A stretch of DNA of 64,000 nt from Xestospongia bergquistia. Taxonomy: Eukaryota > Porifera > Demospongiae > Haplosclerida > Petrosiidae. Positions within the stretch are counted from its first letter, which is position 1, and every line of letters starts with the position of its first letter. A program made the position numbers and the translations under genes. Shown piece after piece: positions 48,901 through 61,922 of the stretch. The stretch is from positions 3,229,001-3,293,000 of the forward strand of contig OZ014415.1 in assembly GCA_963965975.1 (NCBI GenBank). Reading direction: 5' to 3'. The notes under the pieces are model-generated. The model was not told the DNA's origin. It did not search any database and saw only the letters and a list, made by a program, of their open reading frames with translations.

Positions 48901-51900
48901 AATAGTATTATTATAATTATTTGAATTTACAGATTTCACTGCTGATCTTGTGATAGTTGACATATTTTTTCCATCCACACCTACTGCTGGAGACGAGTTC
49001 ACTATGACATGTAATATCAGTATACCTGAGAGACTAGTACATGACCCTACTAGATTGTCTGTAGTATGGAGCTATAACCTAGCTGGAACTCAAAAAGTTG
49101 AAGCAACCGATAGTGATGGTACAATTGGAAACATCAATAAGATTGGTAATCTAATCTTGAGTAATCTAACACTTAATCGAGTAAAAACATCTGATGGTAG
49201 AAGGTATTACTGTTTGATAACATTTAATGATTTAGGAATCAACAATGTTGCATTTGGAGATCTTAGTGTTCAAGGTAAGATAACAACAAGGCAAGTAGAA
49301 AGTGATTATAGTGCTTCTTTTTACTATAGTCCCTCCACCTAGTATGGATATCATGCATAGTCCTTCTGCTGGTCATATCTATGAGAGTACTAACTTTAAC
49401 CTGATCTGTATTGGTACACTACCAAGTGTGGTGGACACTGCAATGTCAGCTACTGTAGTCTGGTTTGATCCTAAAGGCAATACTATACCTGTTGAATCAC
49501 GACGTATGATCACTAATGTTACTAGTAATGGAAACAATGAGTTTAAGAGTACACTAATGTTTCTACCAATTGATAATGGAGATCATAATAGTAACTTTAA
49601 TGACACTGGAACATATACCTGTCAGATGACTATTAGTTCTAGCAATCCTTTAATTATTAATGGAATAAACAGTACTACTGACACAATAGTTGTTCAAAGT
49701 AAGTAACATTTACTTTTTATCAAGTGGTATTTTTCTTTTCCAGCTTTACCTGATATGCAGTTAAATATTTCTACTGTGAGATCTACTGAAGTTGGTCAAA
49801 ACCTCAATATCACTTGTACTGTGAGAGTAGTAGAGAGATTAGTAGTCACGCCAGCAATTAAAATAATGAAAATGAACATTAAAAATATATTCTTACTACA
49901 AGATTCAAGCATTTCCTATACTGTTACCACTGATAATACTGGGTCTGAAACTAATTGGACAATAATACTAGAACCTGTGAAGTTTGAAGACAGAGGAGTA
50001 TATAGATGTAAAGCTGATTTTAATGTGACTGGTATTAATGGAACTAATGATTTAACAACTTCTACTTATGATGCTCAGTCAAGAGAACAAGACTATGTAC
50101 TGATTGTAAATTGTGAGTTACACAATAATATTTATATTATTATATAAAGTATTTGTTATTATTCTGTAGTCCCTTATGTGACTTCAAATATCTCTCAAAG
50201 TCATCATGGAATACTCTATGCTGGTACATCTTTCTTTCTCAGATGTGTGATTACTTTAAATGATGTTGTGACAAAACCTGTTATTGTGAGAAATGAGTGG
50301 ACAAGAAATGGCATATCTGTTCCTAGTGGTCTTTCAAATGATGTTACTATCACAGAAGGTCTCAAACAAAATGACTTACTTCAATATGAAGCTACTCTTC
50401 ACTTTAATCCATTGGACAATACTGATGATAGTGGAGAGTATTCCTGTAATTTTAATATACTATCTAATATCAGTGACTATGAGTATGTAAGGAACACATC
50501 AGCTAATACTAGCACTACTATTACTGTACAAGGTACATTGTATTTAATTCCATTTACATTGTATGTCATTTCTAATGTAGTTATAAATGTATATGATATA
50601 TACTTTTCCTATTGTTTTCTTATAGCAATCCCATCTCCAATAATAAACATTATAACAACTGGTATAGCCAGACCTGGTAAAGAATATAACATAACTTGTA
50701 TTGTTGAAGTCATCGACAGACTTGTAGTGACACCAATTGTTATATGGATCAAAGATAGTGTTAATACATCATTAGTATCTAATGACCTAAACATTATCAG
50801 TGTACCATCAGTACTTAGTAATATCTCAGATATAAGGTACTCTCTATCACTGTTCTTCTCTTCACTTAATACCTCTGATGCTGGACAATATACTTGTAAA
50901 GTTACAATTGCAGTGAATGAGATTAATTTCAGAGTAACTAACTCTAATGTACAAAACCTTTCACTGCAAAGTAAGTCTAAAAATATGTGAAATGCTTTAC
51001 TTTGTCTGATACAGTTCCTAAACCAGTCATAACTGTCTCTAGTTATCCCCTCAATACTATTGCACTAGTGGAGGCAACATATCTTGATATAGTATGTACT
51101 GTTAACATCAGTTATGCCATTAATACTGATGTTAGTATTGATGTTGAGTGGTCTCGTAATGGTGGTTCTCCTCTTACTAATAACAGTGACTATACTATTA
51201 GTTCACTGACTATGTTAGGATCACACATGTACACTAGTACATTACGTATTGAAAGTTTGAGTAATACTAGAGACAATGGTGCTATGTACTCTTGTACTGT
51301 GAATGTTCTACCATCTCCTGTATCTTCTTTTATTACTGGTAATGAGAATAGCAACAGTCTTATATTAAATGTGGCAGGTATAATACTTAATTGTACATGT
51401 ACTAATAGTATTATTATAATTATTTGAATTTATAGATTTCACTGCTGATCTTGTGATAGTTGACATCTTTTTTCCATCCACACCTACTGCTAAAGACCAG
51501 TTCACTATGACATGTAATATCAGTATACCTGAGAGACTAGTACATGATCCTACTAGATTGTCTGTAGTATGGAGCTATAACCTAGCTGGAACTCAAAAAG
51601 TTGAAGCAACCAATAGTGATGCTACAGTTGGAAACATCAATAAGATTGGTAATCTAATCTTGAGTAATTTAACACTTAATCCAGTAAAAACATCTGATGG
51701 TAGAAGGTATTACTGTTTGATAACATTTAATGATTTAGGAGTCAACAATGTTGCATTTGGAGATCTTAATGTTCAAAGTAAGTTAACACAAAGAAAATAT
51801 CAAATTATTATTATGATTTTTTTACTATAGTCCCTTCACCCAGTATGGTTATTACACATAGTCCTTCTGCTGGTCATATCTATGAGAGTACTAACTTTAA

Positions 51901-54900
51901 CCTGATCTGTACTGGTACACTACCAAGTGTGGTGGACACAACAATGTCAGCTACTGTAGTCTGGTTTGATCCAGAAGGCAATACTATACCTGTTGAATCA
52001 CGACGTATGATCACTAATGTTACTAGTAATGGAAACAATAAGTTTGAGAGTGCACTAATGTTTCTACCAATTGATAATGGAGATCATAATAGTAACTTTA
52101 ATGACACTGGAACATATACTTGTCAGATGACTATTAGTTCAAATAATCTTTTAATTATTAGTGGAATCAACAGAACTACTGACAAGATAATTGTTCAATG
52201 TAAGTAATATTTTTCTTTTTTATTTAATGTTAGTTTTCTTTATCAGCTTTACCTGATATGCAGTTAAATATCTCTACTGTGGGATCTACTGAAGTAGGTC
52301 AAAACCTCAATATCACTTGTACTGTGAGAGTAGTAGAGAGATTAGTAGTCACACCAACAATTGAAATAATGAAAATGAACATTAAAAATATATTCTTACT
52401 ACAAGCTTTAAACATTTCTTATACTGTTACCACTGATAATACTGGGTCTGAAACTAAACAGACTATAATATTAGAACCAGTCAGATTTAAAGACAGAGGA
52501 GTATATATATGTAAAGTTGATTTTAATGTGACTGGTGTTAATGGAACTGATGATCCAACAACTGCTACTTATGATGTACAGTTTGCTGAAGAGGACTATG
52601 AACTGATTGTGGATTGTGAGTTACACAACAATATTTACATATTTATATGAAGTGTTTGATATTATTTTGTAGTCCCTTTTATGACTCCAAATATCTCTCA
52701 AAGTCATCATGGAGTACTCTATGGCGGTACATCTTTCTTTTTCAAATGTGTGATTACATTGAATGATCTTATGACAATACCTGTTATTGTGAGAAATGAG
52801 TGGACAAAAAATGGCATATCTGTTCCTAATAGTCTTTCAAATGATACTATTATCACAGAAAGTCTCAAACAAAATGTCTTACTTCAATATGAAGCTACTC
52901 TTCACTTTAATCCATTGGATAATACTGATGATAGTGGAGAGTATTCCTGTAATTTTAATATACTATCTAATATCAGTGACTATGAGTATGTAAGGAACAC
53001 ATCAGCTAATACTAGCACTACTATTACTGTACAAGGTACATTGTAATTAATTCAATTTACATTGTATGTCATTTCTAATGTAGTTATAAATGTATATGAT
53101 AAGTACTTTTCCTATTGTTTCTTATAGCAATTCCATCTCCAATAATAAACATTATAACAACTGGTATAACCAGACCTGGTGAAGAATATAACATTACTTG
53201 TATTGTTGAAGTCATTGACAGACTTATAGTGACACCAACTATTGTATGGATTAAAGATAGTGTTAATACATCATTAGTATCTGATGACCTAAACGCAATC
53301 AGTGTACCATCAGTACTTAGTAATATCTCAAATACAATGTACTCTCTTTCATTGTTCTTCACTTCACTTAATACCTCTGATGCTGGACAATATACATGTC
53401 AAGCTACCATCACAGTGAATGAGATTAATGTCACAAGAACTAACTCTAATGTACAAGACCTTTCACTGCAAAGTAAGTCTAGAAATATTAGAAATGCTTT
53501 ACTTTGTCTGATACAGTTCCTAAACCAGTCATAACTGTCTCTAGTTATCCCCTCAATACTATTGCACTAGTGGAGTCAACATATCTTGATATAGTATGTA
53601 ATGTTAACATCAGTGATGCTATTAATACTGATGTTAGTAATGATGTTGAGTGGTCTCGTAATGGTGGTTCCTCTCTTACTAATAACAGTGACTATACTAT
53701 TAGTTCACTGACTATGTTAGGATCACACATGTACACTAGTACATTACGTATTGAAAGTTTGAGTAATACTAGAGACAATGGTGCTATGCACTCTTGTACT
53801 GTGAATGTTCTACCATCTCCTGTATCTTCTTTTATTACTGGTAATGAGAATAGCAACAGTCTTATATTAAATGTGGCAGGTATAATACTTAATTGTACAT
53901 GTAATAATAGTATTATTATAATTATTTGAATTGATAGATTTCACTGCTGATCATGTGATAGTTAATATATTTTTTCTAACCACACCTACTGCTGGAGACG
54001 AGTTCACTATGACATGTAATATCAGTATACCTGAGAGACTAGTACATGATCTTACTAGATTGTCTGTAGTATGGAGCTATAACCTAGCTGGAACTCAAAA
54101 AGTTGAAGCAACCAATAGTGATGCTACAGTTGGAAACATCAATAAGATTGGTAATCTAATCTTGTGTAATCTAACACTTAATCCAGTGAAAACATCTGAT
54201 GCTAGAAGGTATTACTGTTTGATAACATTTAATGATTTAGGAATCAACAATGTTGCATTTGGTGATCTTAGTGTTCAAGGTAAGATAACAACAAAGCAAG
54301 TAGAAAATGATTATAGTGCTTCTTTTTACTATAGTCCCTCCACCTAGTATGGATATCATGCATAGTCCTTCTGCTGGTTGTATCTATGAGAGTACTAACT
54401 TTAACCTGATCTGTACTGGTACACTACCAAGTGTTGTGGACACATTAATGTCAGCTACTGTAGTCTGGTTTGATCCTAAAGGCAATACTATACCTGTTGA
54501 ATCAAGACGTATGATCCCTAACGTTACTAGTAATGGAAACAATGAGTTTAAGAGTACACTAATGTTTCTACCAATTGATAATGGAGATCATAATAGTAAC
54601 TTTAATGACACTGGAACATATACTTGTCAGATGACTATTAGTTCAAATAATCCTTTAATTATTAGTGGAATAAACATTACTACTGACACAATAGTTGTTC
54701 AAAGTAAGTAATATTTACTTTTTATCAAGTGCTATTTTTCTTTTCCAGCTTTACCTGATATGCAGTTAAATATTTCTACTGTGGGATCTACTGAAGTAGG
54801 TCAAAACCTCAATATCACTTGTACTGTGAGAGTAGTAGAGAGATTAGTTGTCACGCCAGCAATTAAAATAATGAAAATGAACATTAAAAATATATTTTTA

Positions 54901-57900
54901 CTACAATATTCAAACATTTCCTATACTGTTTCCACTGATAATACTGGGTCTGAATCTAATTGGACAATAATACTAGAACCTGTGAAGTTTGAAGACAGAG
55001 GAGTATATAGATGTAAAGCTGATTTTAATATGACTGGTATTAATGGAACTAATGATTTAACAACTTCTACTTATGATGCTCAGTCAAGAGAACAAGACTA
55101 TGTACTGATTGTAAATTGTGAGTTACACAACAATGTTATTATTATTGTATAAAGTATTTGTTATTATTTTGTAGTCCCTTATGTGACTTCAAATATCTCT
55201 CAAAGTTATCATGGAGTACTCTATGCTGGTACATCTTTCTTTCTCAGATGTGTGATTACTTTAAATGATGTTGTGACAATACCTGTTATTGTGATAAATG
55301 AGTGGACAAGAAATGGCATATCTGTTCCTAGTGGTCTTTCAAATGATGTTACTATCACAGAAGGTCTCATACAAAATTGTTCTTTTAAATATGAAGCTAC
55401 TCTTCACTTTAATCCATTGGACAATACTGATGATAGTGGAGAGTATTCCTGTAATTTTAATATACTATCTAATATCAGTGACTATGAGTATGTAAAAAAT
55501 ACATCAGCTAATACTAGCATTACTATTACTGTACAAGGTACATTGTATTTAATTCCATTTACACTGTATATTATTATCTAATGTAGTTATAAAGTTTACT
55601 TAATGATATGATAAGTACTTTCCCTATCATTTTCTTATAGCAATCCAATCTCCAATAGTGGACATTATGACAACTGGTATAGCCAGACCTGGTAAAGAAT
55701 ATAGCATTACTTGTACTGTTGAAGTCATTGACAGACTTATAGTGACACCAACTATTGTATGGATTAAAGATAGTGTTAATACATCATTAGTATCTGATGA
55801 CCTAAACGTTATCAGTGTACCATCAGTACTTAGTAATATCTCAGATACAATGTACTCTCTGTCACTGTTCTATTCTTCACTTAATATCTCTGATGCTGGA
55901 CAATATACATGCCAAGCTATCATTACAGTGAATGAGATTAATGTCACAGTAACTAACTCTAGTGTGCATAACCTATCACTGCATAGTAAGTCTAAAAATA
56001 TGTGAAATGCTTCATTTTCTCTGATCTTTGATATAGTTCCTAAACCAGTCATTACTGTCTCTACTCATCCAATCAATACTACTAAACTAATAGAGGCAAC
56101 ATATGTTGATATAGTATGCACTGTTAACATCAGTGATGCTGTTAATACTAGAGTTATTGTTGATATTAAGTGGTCTCATAATGGTGAATCTCCTCTTACT
56201 AATAACAGTGACTATACTATTAGTTCACTGACTATGTTAGGATCACACATGTACACTAATACGTTACGTATTGAAAATTTGAGTAATACTAGAGACAATG
56301 GTACTATGTACTCTTGTATTGTGAATGTTCTACCATCTACTATATCTTCTTTTATTACTGGTAATGAGAATAGCAACAGTCTTATATTAAATGTGGCAGG
56401 TATAATACTTGATTGTACATGTACTAATAGTATTATTAATTTTGAATTTACAGATTTCACTGCTGATCATGTGATAGTTGACATCTTTTTTCCATCCACA
56501 CCTACTGCTGGAGACGAGTTCACTATGACATGTAATATCAGTATACCTGAGAGACTAGTACATGATCCTACTAGATTGTCTGTAGTATGGAGCTATAACC
56601 TAGCTGGAACTCAAAAAGTTGAAGCAACCAATAGTGATGGTACAATTGGAAACATGAATAAGATTGGTAATCTAATCTTGAGTAATCTAACACTTAATCC
56701 AGTAAAAACATCTGATGCTAGAAGGTATTACTGTTTGATAACATTTAATGATTTAAGAGTCAACAATGTTGCATTTGGTGATCTTAGCGTTCAAAGTAAG
56801 TTAACAAAAAGAAAATATCGAATTATTATATATTTTTTTACTATAGTCTCTTCACCCAGTATGAGTATCACACATAGTCCTTCTATTGGTCCTATCTATG
56901 AGAGTACTAACTTTAATTTGACCTGTACTGGTAAACTTCCTAATGTAGTGGACACAACAGTGTCAGCTACTGTAGCCTGGTTTGATCCTAAAGGCAATAC
57001 TATACCTGTTGAATCACGACGTATGATCACTAATGTTACTAGTAATGGAAACAATGAGTTTAAGAGTACACTAATGTTTCTACCAATTGATAATGGAGAT
57101 CATAACAGTAACTTTAATGACACTGGAACATATACCTGTCAGATGACTATTAGTTCAAGTAATCCTTTAATTATTAGTGGAATAAACATTACTACTGACA
57201 CAATAACTGTTCAAAGTAAGTAATATTTACTTTTTGTGAAGTGCTATTTTTCTTTTCCAGCTTTACCTGATATGCAGTTAAATATCTCTACTGTGGGATC
57301 TACTAAAGTAGGTCAAAACCTCAATATCACTTGTACTGTGAGAGTATTAGAGAGATTAGTAGTCACACCAACAATTGAAATAATGAAAATGAACATTAGT
57401 GATATATTCGTACTACATGCTTTAAACATTTCCTATACTGTTACCACTGATAATACTGGGTCTGAAACTAATCAGACTATAATAATAGAACCAGTCAGAT
57501 TTGAAGACAGAGGAGTATATATATGTAAAGTTCATTTTAATGTGACTGGTATTAATGGAACTGATGATCCAACAACTGCTACTTATGATGTACAGCTTGC
57601 TGAAGAGGACTTTGAACTGATTGTGGATTGTGAGTTATATAATAATATTTGTATTATTGTATAAAGTATTTGTTATTATTTTGTAGTCCCTTCCATGACT
57701 CCAAATATCTCTCAAAGTCATCATGGAGTACTTTATGCTGGTACATCTCTCTTTCTCAGATGTGTGATCACATTGAATGATCTTGTGACAATACCTGTTA
57801 TTGTGATAAATGAGTGGACAAGAAGTGGCACATCTGTTCCTAGTGGTCTTTCAAATGATGTTACTATCACAGAAGGTCTCATACAAAATTGTTCTTTTAA

Positions 57901-60900
57901 ATATGAAGCTACTCTTCACTTTAATCCATTGGATAATACTGATGATAGTGGAGAGTATTCCTGTAATTTTAATATACTATCTAATATCAGTGACTATGAG
58001 TATGTAAGGAACACATCAGCTAATACTAGCACTACTATTACTGTACAAGGTACATCCTATTTAATTCCATTTACACTGTGTGAGTGGAATAACTAGTATA
58101 TAAATGCTATATAAGTCCACTTATAACTACTAATGTAGTTATAAGTGGACTTAATGGTATGGTAACACTTTTCTTTTTTCTTATAGCAATTCCATCTCCA
58201 ATAGTAAACATTATGACAACTGGTATAACCAGACCTGGTGAAGAATATAACATTATTTGTATTGTTGAAGTCATTGACAGACTTATAGTGACACCAACTA
58301 TTGTATGGATCAAAGATAGTGTTAATACATCATTAGTATCTGATGACCTAAACACTATCAGTGTACCATCAGTACTTAGTAATATCTCAAATACAATGTA
58401 CTCTCTATCATTGTTCTTCTCTTCACTTAATACCTCTGATGCTGGACAATATACATGTCAAGCTACCATCACAGTGAATGAGATTAATGTCACAAGAACT
58501 GATACTAATGTATTAGAGTTAATATTGCAAAGTAAGTATATATGAGTATTAATTATTTTGATTTACTTAATGTTAATAATTCATAATATTATATACATAG
58601 TATTAATATAGCTACAAATAAACAACCCCTAAAATATAATGTTGGTAATTTTAGAATTTGAAGCGAATAATTTTATACATTCTTTCTTTCTTTGTTATAG
58701 TTCCTACTCCTTCTCTTGATGTCACTTTATCAAGACAAAGTGACTATTTAGCTGGTAGTGAACTGACTATTACATGTGATATTACAATAGATCCTCATGT
58801 TAATACTCCATTCATTATTAACACAATATGGGTAATGTTGGATGAACTCAACATCGAATTAAGAATACTCAATGAGAGCTACAGAAATGGGCAATCGAGA
58901 ATCTCTGTTAATAATTCCTTACCAATTAGTTATAGCAAATACCAGTCTCAAATTCAATTCAGTACTCTCAGTAGTTCAATGGATTCTGGAATGTATACAT
59001 GTATTGTTAATGTGATACCTGTAACTGGTTACTATTATATTTATACTGCTAATATGACCAATATTACTACTAACTTGACTGTTATAGGTATGACTATGAT
59101 ATTATTGTTATATTGTTACAGTAATAGCTTATATCTGAAACATTTTCAAAATTTAATGACTTGTGATTTGATAACATAACCTTATTTTATTCTTATAGAC
59201 CCAGTTATTGGAAACTTTACTGCTACACCAGACTTATTTCTGGGTTTGGAGACTTCTTGTGCTGACTCAGACCCTTATAATTACTTCACTCTAGTTTGTA
59301 CTGCTAGTAAATCAACTCTAGTGATACCAATTCTTGAAGTGATCTGGTTACATAATGGTACTGAACGTCAAGGTGTAGTTACATATAACAGTGAAGGTAC
59401 TTACGTTATAAAAACTCTGAATTTTCCTAAGACTTTTGTAAATGATTCTGGTACTTACTCTTGCCATGTTAAACTGTTTATTCCAGACTCTTCTGATATC
59501 AGTTTAATAAAAAACATTAGTGTTAATTTGAAACGTAAGTAAATGTAGTTTTTTTGGAAATTGCATTATTTTTCTAAATGCAGCACAAAGAAGTCCACAT
59601 GCAGCCATTAATATATCATCAACAGTTGGACAGATTAACTGTACTATCTACTTTACTATTCCATCTATTGCCTATACACCTGAGATATATCATATCAACT
59701 ATATTGGTCTAGAATTACAGAATACTTTAACTAGTAGTTCTAGTCTAGTGGGTACTAACAACATAACTGCTGTTAACTTGATGTATCAGATCACATTAAC
59801 TGGTCTAGAGGAAGCTAACACTTATAACTTCACTGTTGTATCTACTAACTGTATTGGCTCTACTAGTGCTGAAGCAATGAACTTTTCAACTCTATCAGCG
59901 TGTAAGATTAATTGCTATTTTGAAATTAGAAATGTTTGTTGTATTTCAGTGCCAATTGCTCCTCCAAGGAATCTTATCAATGCTACCTTCTTTCCACGTA
60001 GTGTTACATTAGACTGGGATCCACCAGTTAGAGTAGATCAAAATGGAGAGATAGTAGGATATAACTTGACTTGTATACAAACCAATGGACCTCAAGTGTC
60101 TGGTCTGACAGCTACTCAGAGTTCACTAGAGACAATGTTTACTATTCCAGTATTAATACCATTTACTGAGTACACTTGTAGATTGTCATCTATTAATGTT
60201 ATGGGGGAAGGACCAGCTACACAATATGCATTTGAAACAGCTCAAGATAGTAAGTTCACATCACAACAACAATTTTGTATTCTCTAATTAGGACCTGATG
60301 ATGCCCCTCAAAACTTCATTTCTATTCCAACCAAAATTGATGTGACATTTAACTGGAGACATCCAGCTACTCCTAATGGCATTATTACCCAATATAGATT
60401 AATTATTGTTGCTGACATATTGCAAAACATTACTAGACTAGTTGATGTGACCCCTAACCACAAGACAGTATCTATCACTGTTGATAGATTCACACCCTAT
60501 CAAAATTACACTGCTACTGTTTCAGCTACTACAGTAGTTGGATATGGACCTAGTGCTACTATTGAAGGAAGAACTGATTCTGATAGTAAGTATGTATCAT
60601 TTAAAATCCCCTTTTACATGCATTTCTCTAGTATCATCTGAACCAGTTCTTATTATTATACCAGTTATTATTAGTAATATCTTTGTTGCTAATACAATAC
60701 CAGTAGTTAATGACACTGCTGTTAACCTTACTTGGTCTCCACCAATCACTCCTAATGGATATATTAGTAGTTATAATATTGATATCACTGGTGGAGTTAT
60801 CATGTCCTTAACAGTTCCTGCTGATCCTCATGTATATTCTTACATTCAAATTATTGGAGAACTACGTAAGCCTAATGCATTATCAACTAGTAAATATATT

Positions 60901-61922
60901 GTCTCCACAGGTCCAGATATCCCTTACTATATATCAATTGGAGCAGTCAATGAACTAGGAAAAGGTAACATTACATCAGTTACTGTTTTCACTAAAACTG
61001 AAAGTAATGATAATTTTAATATTTCTTGTTCACTCATATATTGTTTTAGCTCCCAATATTAGCCCTAATGGCATTGCATCACAAAGGTCTTCTGATGGTA
61101 CTTCCATTTACATTGTATGGAGAAAAGTGTCACTAGAAGAAGCTCGTGGTTTCTTTGAGTATATTATAGTATTAGATGCTGTCAATAGTAGACGTAGACT
61201 ATCAAATGATATAACTGTACATGTTCCATTTAATAAGACATCTATTAATGTAACTGGTCTAAATCCTCAATTAACATACACACTTACTATGAGAATAGCA
61301 GTACAAAATGAAAGAGGAGTAAGTATAGAAGGGCCTACAAGTATACCAATAACAATTTTGTTACATGGTAAGTACTATTCTATGCAATCATATGTAACTA
61401 CTGTTTTATAACATTCAGTAACAACATCATTATTACCTGCATCTACTAATGAGAGTTCTAGTACTGGATTAATAATTGGTCTAGCAGTGATGAGTGCTAT
61501 AACATTGATAGTTATAATAGCATTAATACTTACTGTAGTCTTTATCATATTTTCAAAGAAAAGGAAACCAGGTAGTTATAATCCGAGATTAAGGTAAGAG
61601 CGAAATACATAGTCAATTATTTAGTATATTTCCTTTTAGGCAAAGAGTGGAGAATATTGACATGACTGTCAGTCCAAGTTATGGTTTACAGTCTTCACTG
61701 TTAGTTTTGTTTCTAATGTTTGTCATATTGACATAATATTTTTATTGCAGAACTTCAGAGCAGATATATGACTATGTTCCTGTTAATAAGGAATATGAGA
61801 CACCAGCAGTCAATGTAGCAGTGATAACAGAGAGAGATTATGTTAACACAAAACCTAAAGAATCTCAGGAAATAGATCCAATATATAGTTATGTTAATGT
61901 TTATAATGAACACTATAATTAG
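42068..61922 (+). CDS. Giant single-pass Ig/FN3 receptor, 50 exons, about 5,512 aa
   Basis: I joined 50 exons by GT/AG sites; coding length 16,539 bp, in frame from ATG 42068 to TAG 61922. Order: signal peptide (1-31), sponge-type N-terminal domains (32-260), FN3 (261-349), six Ig (350-1021), five cassettes of six Ig (1022-4602), two Ig (4603-4843), five FN3 (4844-5377), a membrane helix (about 5391-5420, LIVIIALILTVVFIIF) followed by KKRK, and a tail of about 90 residues. Ig exons show C...W...D-x-G-x-Y-x-C. The tail lacks a kinase domain but has tyrosines in YDYVPV, YETP, DYVNTK and YSYVNV; YVN fits Grb2-type SH2 sites. Every exon from the second to the last FN3 exon is a multiple of three with phase-1 borders. 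Surface adhesion or recognition is likely by architecture; ligand unknown. Individual splice choices, especially the 61640-61699 exon, are predictions. Confidence 0.88.
46022..48467 (+). repeat. Ig cassette unit 1 (exons a1-f1)
   Basis: Exons: a 46022-46381, b 46442-46783, c 46838-47206, d 47251-47610, e 47668-48030, f 48123-48467, one Ig domain each (713 aa). It is the most diverged unit: exon a lacks one Gly codon (SHNGSPLT versus NGGSPLT) and exon d is 9 bp shorter. Exon c shares the GPIYESTNFNLTC form with unit 5, whereas units 2-4 have GHIYE or GCIYE. Confidence 0.9.
48512..50970 (+). repeat. Ig cassette unit 2 (exons a2-f2)
   Basis: Exons: a 48512-48874, b 48933-49274, c 49330-49698, d 49744-50112, e 50170-50532, f 50626-50970 (717 aa). 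It pairs with unit 4: exon c MDIMHSPSAG, exon d EDRGVYRCKADFN and SREQDYVLIVN, exon f ITTGIARPGKEY or its close match, and the b-c intron beginning GTAAGATAACAACAA. Confidence 0.92.
51015..53472 (+). repeat. Ig cassette unit 3 (exons a3-f3)
   Basis: Exons: a 51015-51377, b 51436-51777, c 51831-52199, d 52247-52615, e 52673-53035, f 53128-53472 (717 aa). It pairs with unit 5: exon d QALNISYT or HALNISYT and AEEDYELIVD or AEEDFELIVD, exon f ITRPGEEYN and EINVTRT, and the b-c intron beginning GTAAGTTAACA. Exon a is closer to unit 4 (EWSRNGG). Confidence 0.92.
53517..55985 (+). repeat. Ig cassette unit 4 (exons a4-f4)
   Basis: Exons: a 53517-53879, b 53938-54279, c 54335-54703, d 54749-55117, e 55175-55537, f 55641-55985 (717 aa). 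In exon a the usual YSC motif has become HSC (AMHSCTV), so the F-strand Tyr is lost while the Cys is kept. Exon e shares LIQNCSFKYEAT with unit 5. Confidence 0.92.
56037..58531 (+). repeat. Ig cassette unit 5 (exons a5-f5)
   Basis: Exons: a 56037-56399, b 56454-56795, c 56847-57215, d 57261-57629, e 57687-58049, f 58187-58531 (717 aa). Exon a has its own changes (NTRVIVDIKWSHNGESPL), and the end of exon f (TDTNVLELILQ) grades into the unique stalk. Its e-f intron is longer than in the other units and carries a perfect hairpin. Confidence 0.92.
58112..58153. repeat. Perfect 19-bp intronic hairpin in cassette unit 5
   Basis: TAAGTCCACTTATAACTAC (58112-58130), loop TAAT, then GTAGTTATAAGTGGACTTA (58135-58153): perfect arms. 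The right arm matches the intron of the other units (AATGTAGTTATAAA...); the left arm has no counterpart there, so it arose as an inverted copy. It lies 33 bp before the next exon and could affect splicing of exon f5. Confidence 0.95.
58701..61367 (+). other. Receptor stalk: two Ig and five FN3 exons
   Basis: Exons: 58701-59087 and 59199-59534 (Ig; DSGMYTCIV, DSGTYSCHV), then 59584-59901, 59950-60249, 60292-60585, 60632-61003, 61050-61367 (FN3). FN3 marks include VTLDWDPPV, FTEYTCRLSSINVMGEGP, VTFNWRHPATPNG and VNLTWSPPITPNG. One exon per domain, all phase 1. Confidence 0.87.
61419..61922 (+). other. Receptor membrane helix and tyrosine-rich tail
   Basis: Exons: 61419-61593 (membrane helix), 61640-61699, 61751-61922. 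The 61640 exon must end in phase 2 to keep the tail frame; GTTAGT after 61699 does this and is the best choice, while GTTTAC at 61687 and GTCAGT at 61671 would lead to early stops or a wrong frame. If unspliced, the frame ends at a TAA near 61734, giving a short-tailed form without the tyrosine motifs. Confidence 0.75.
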
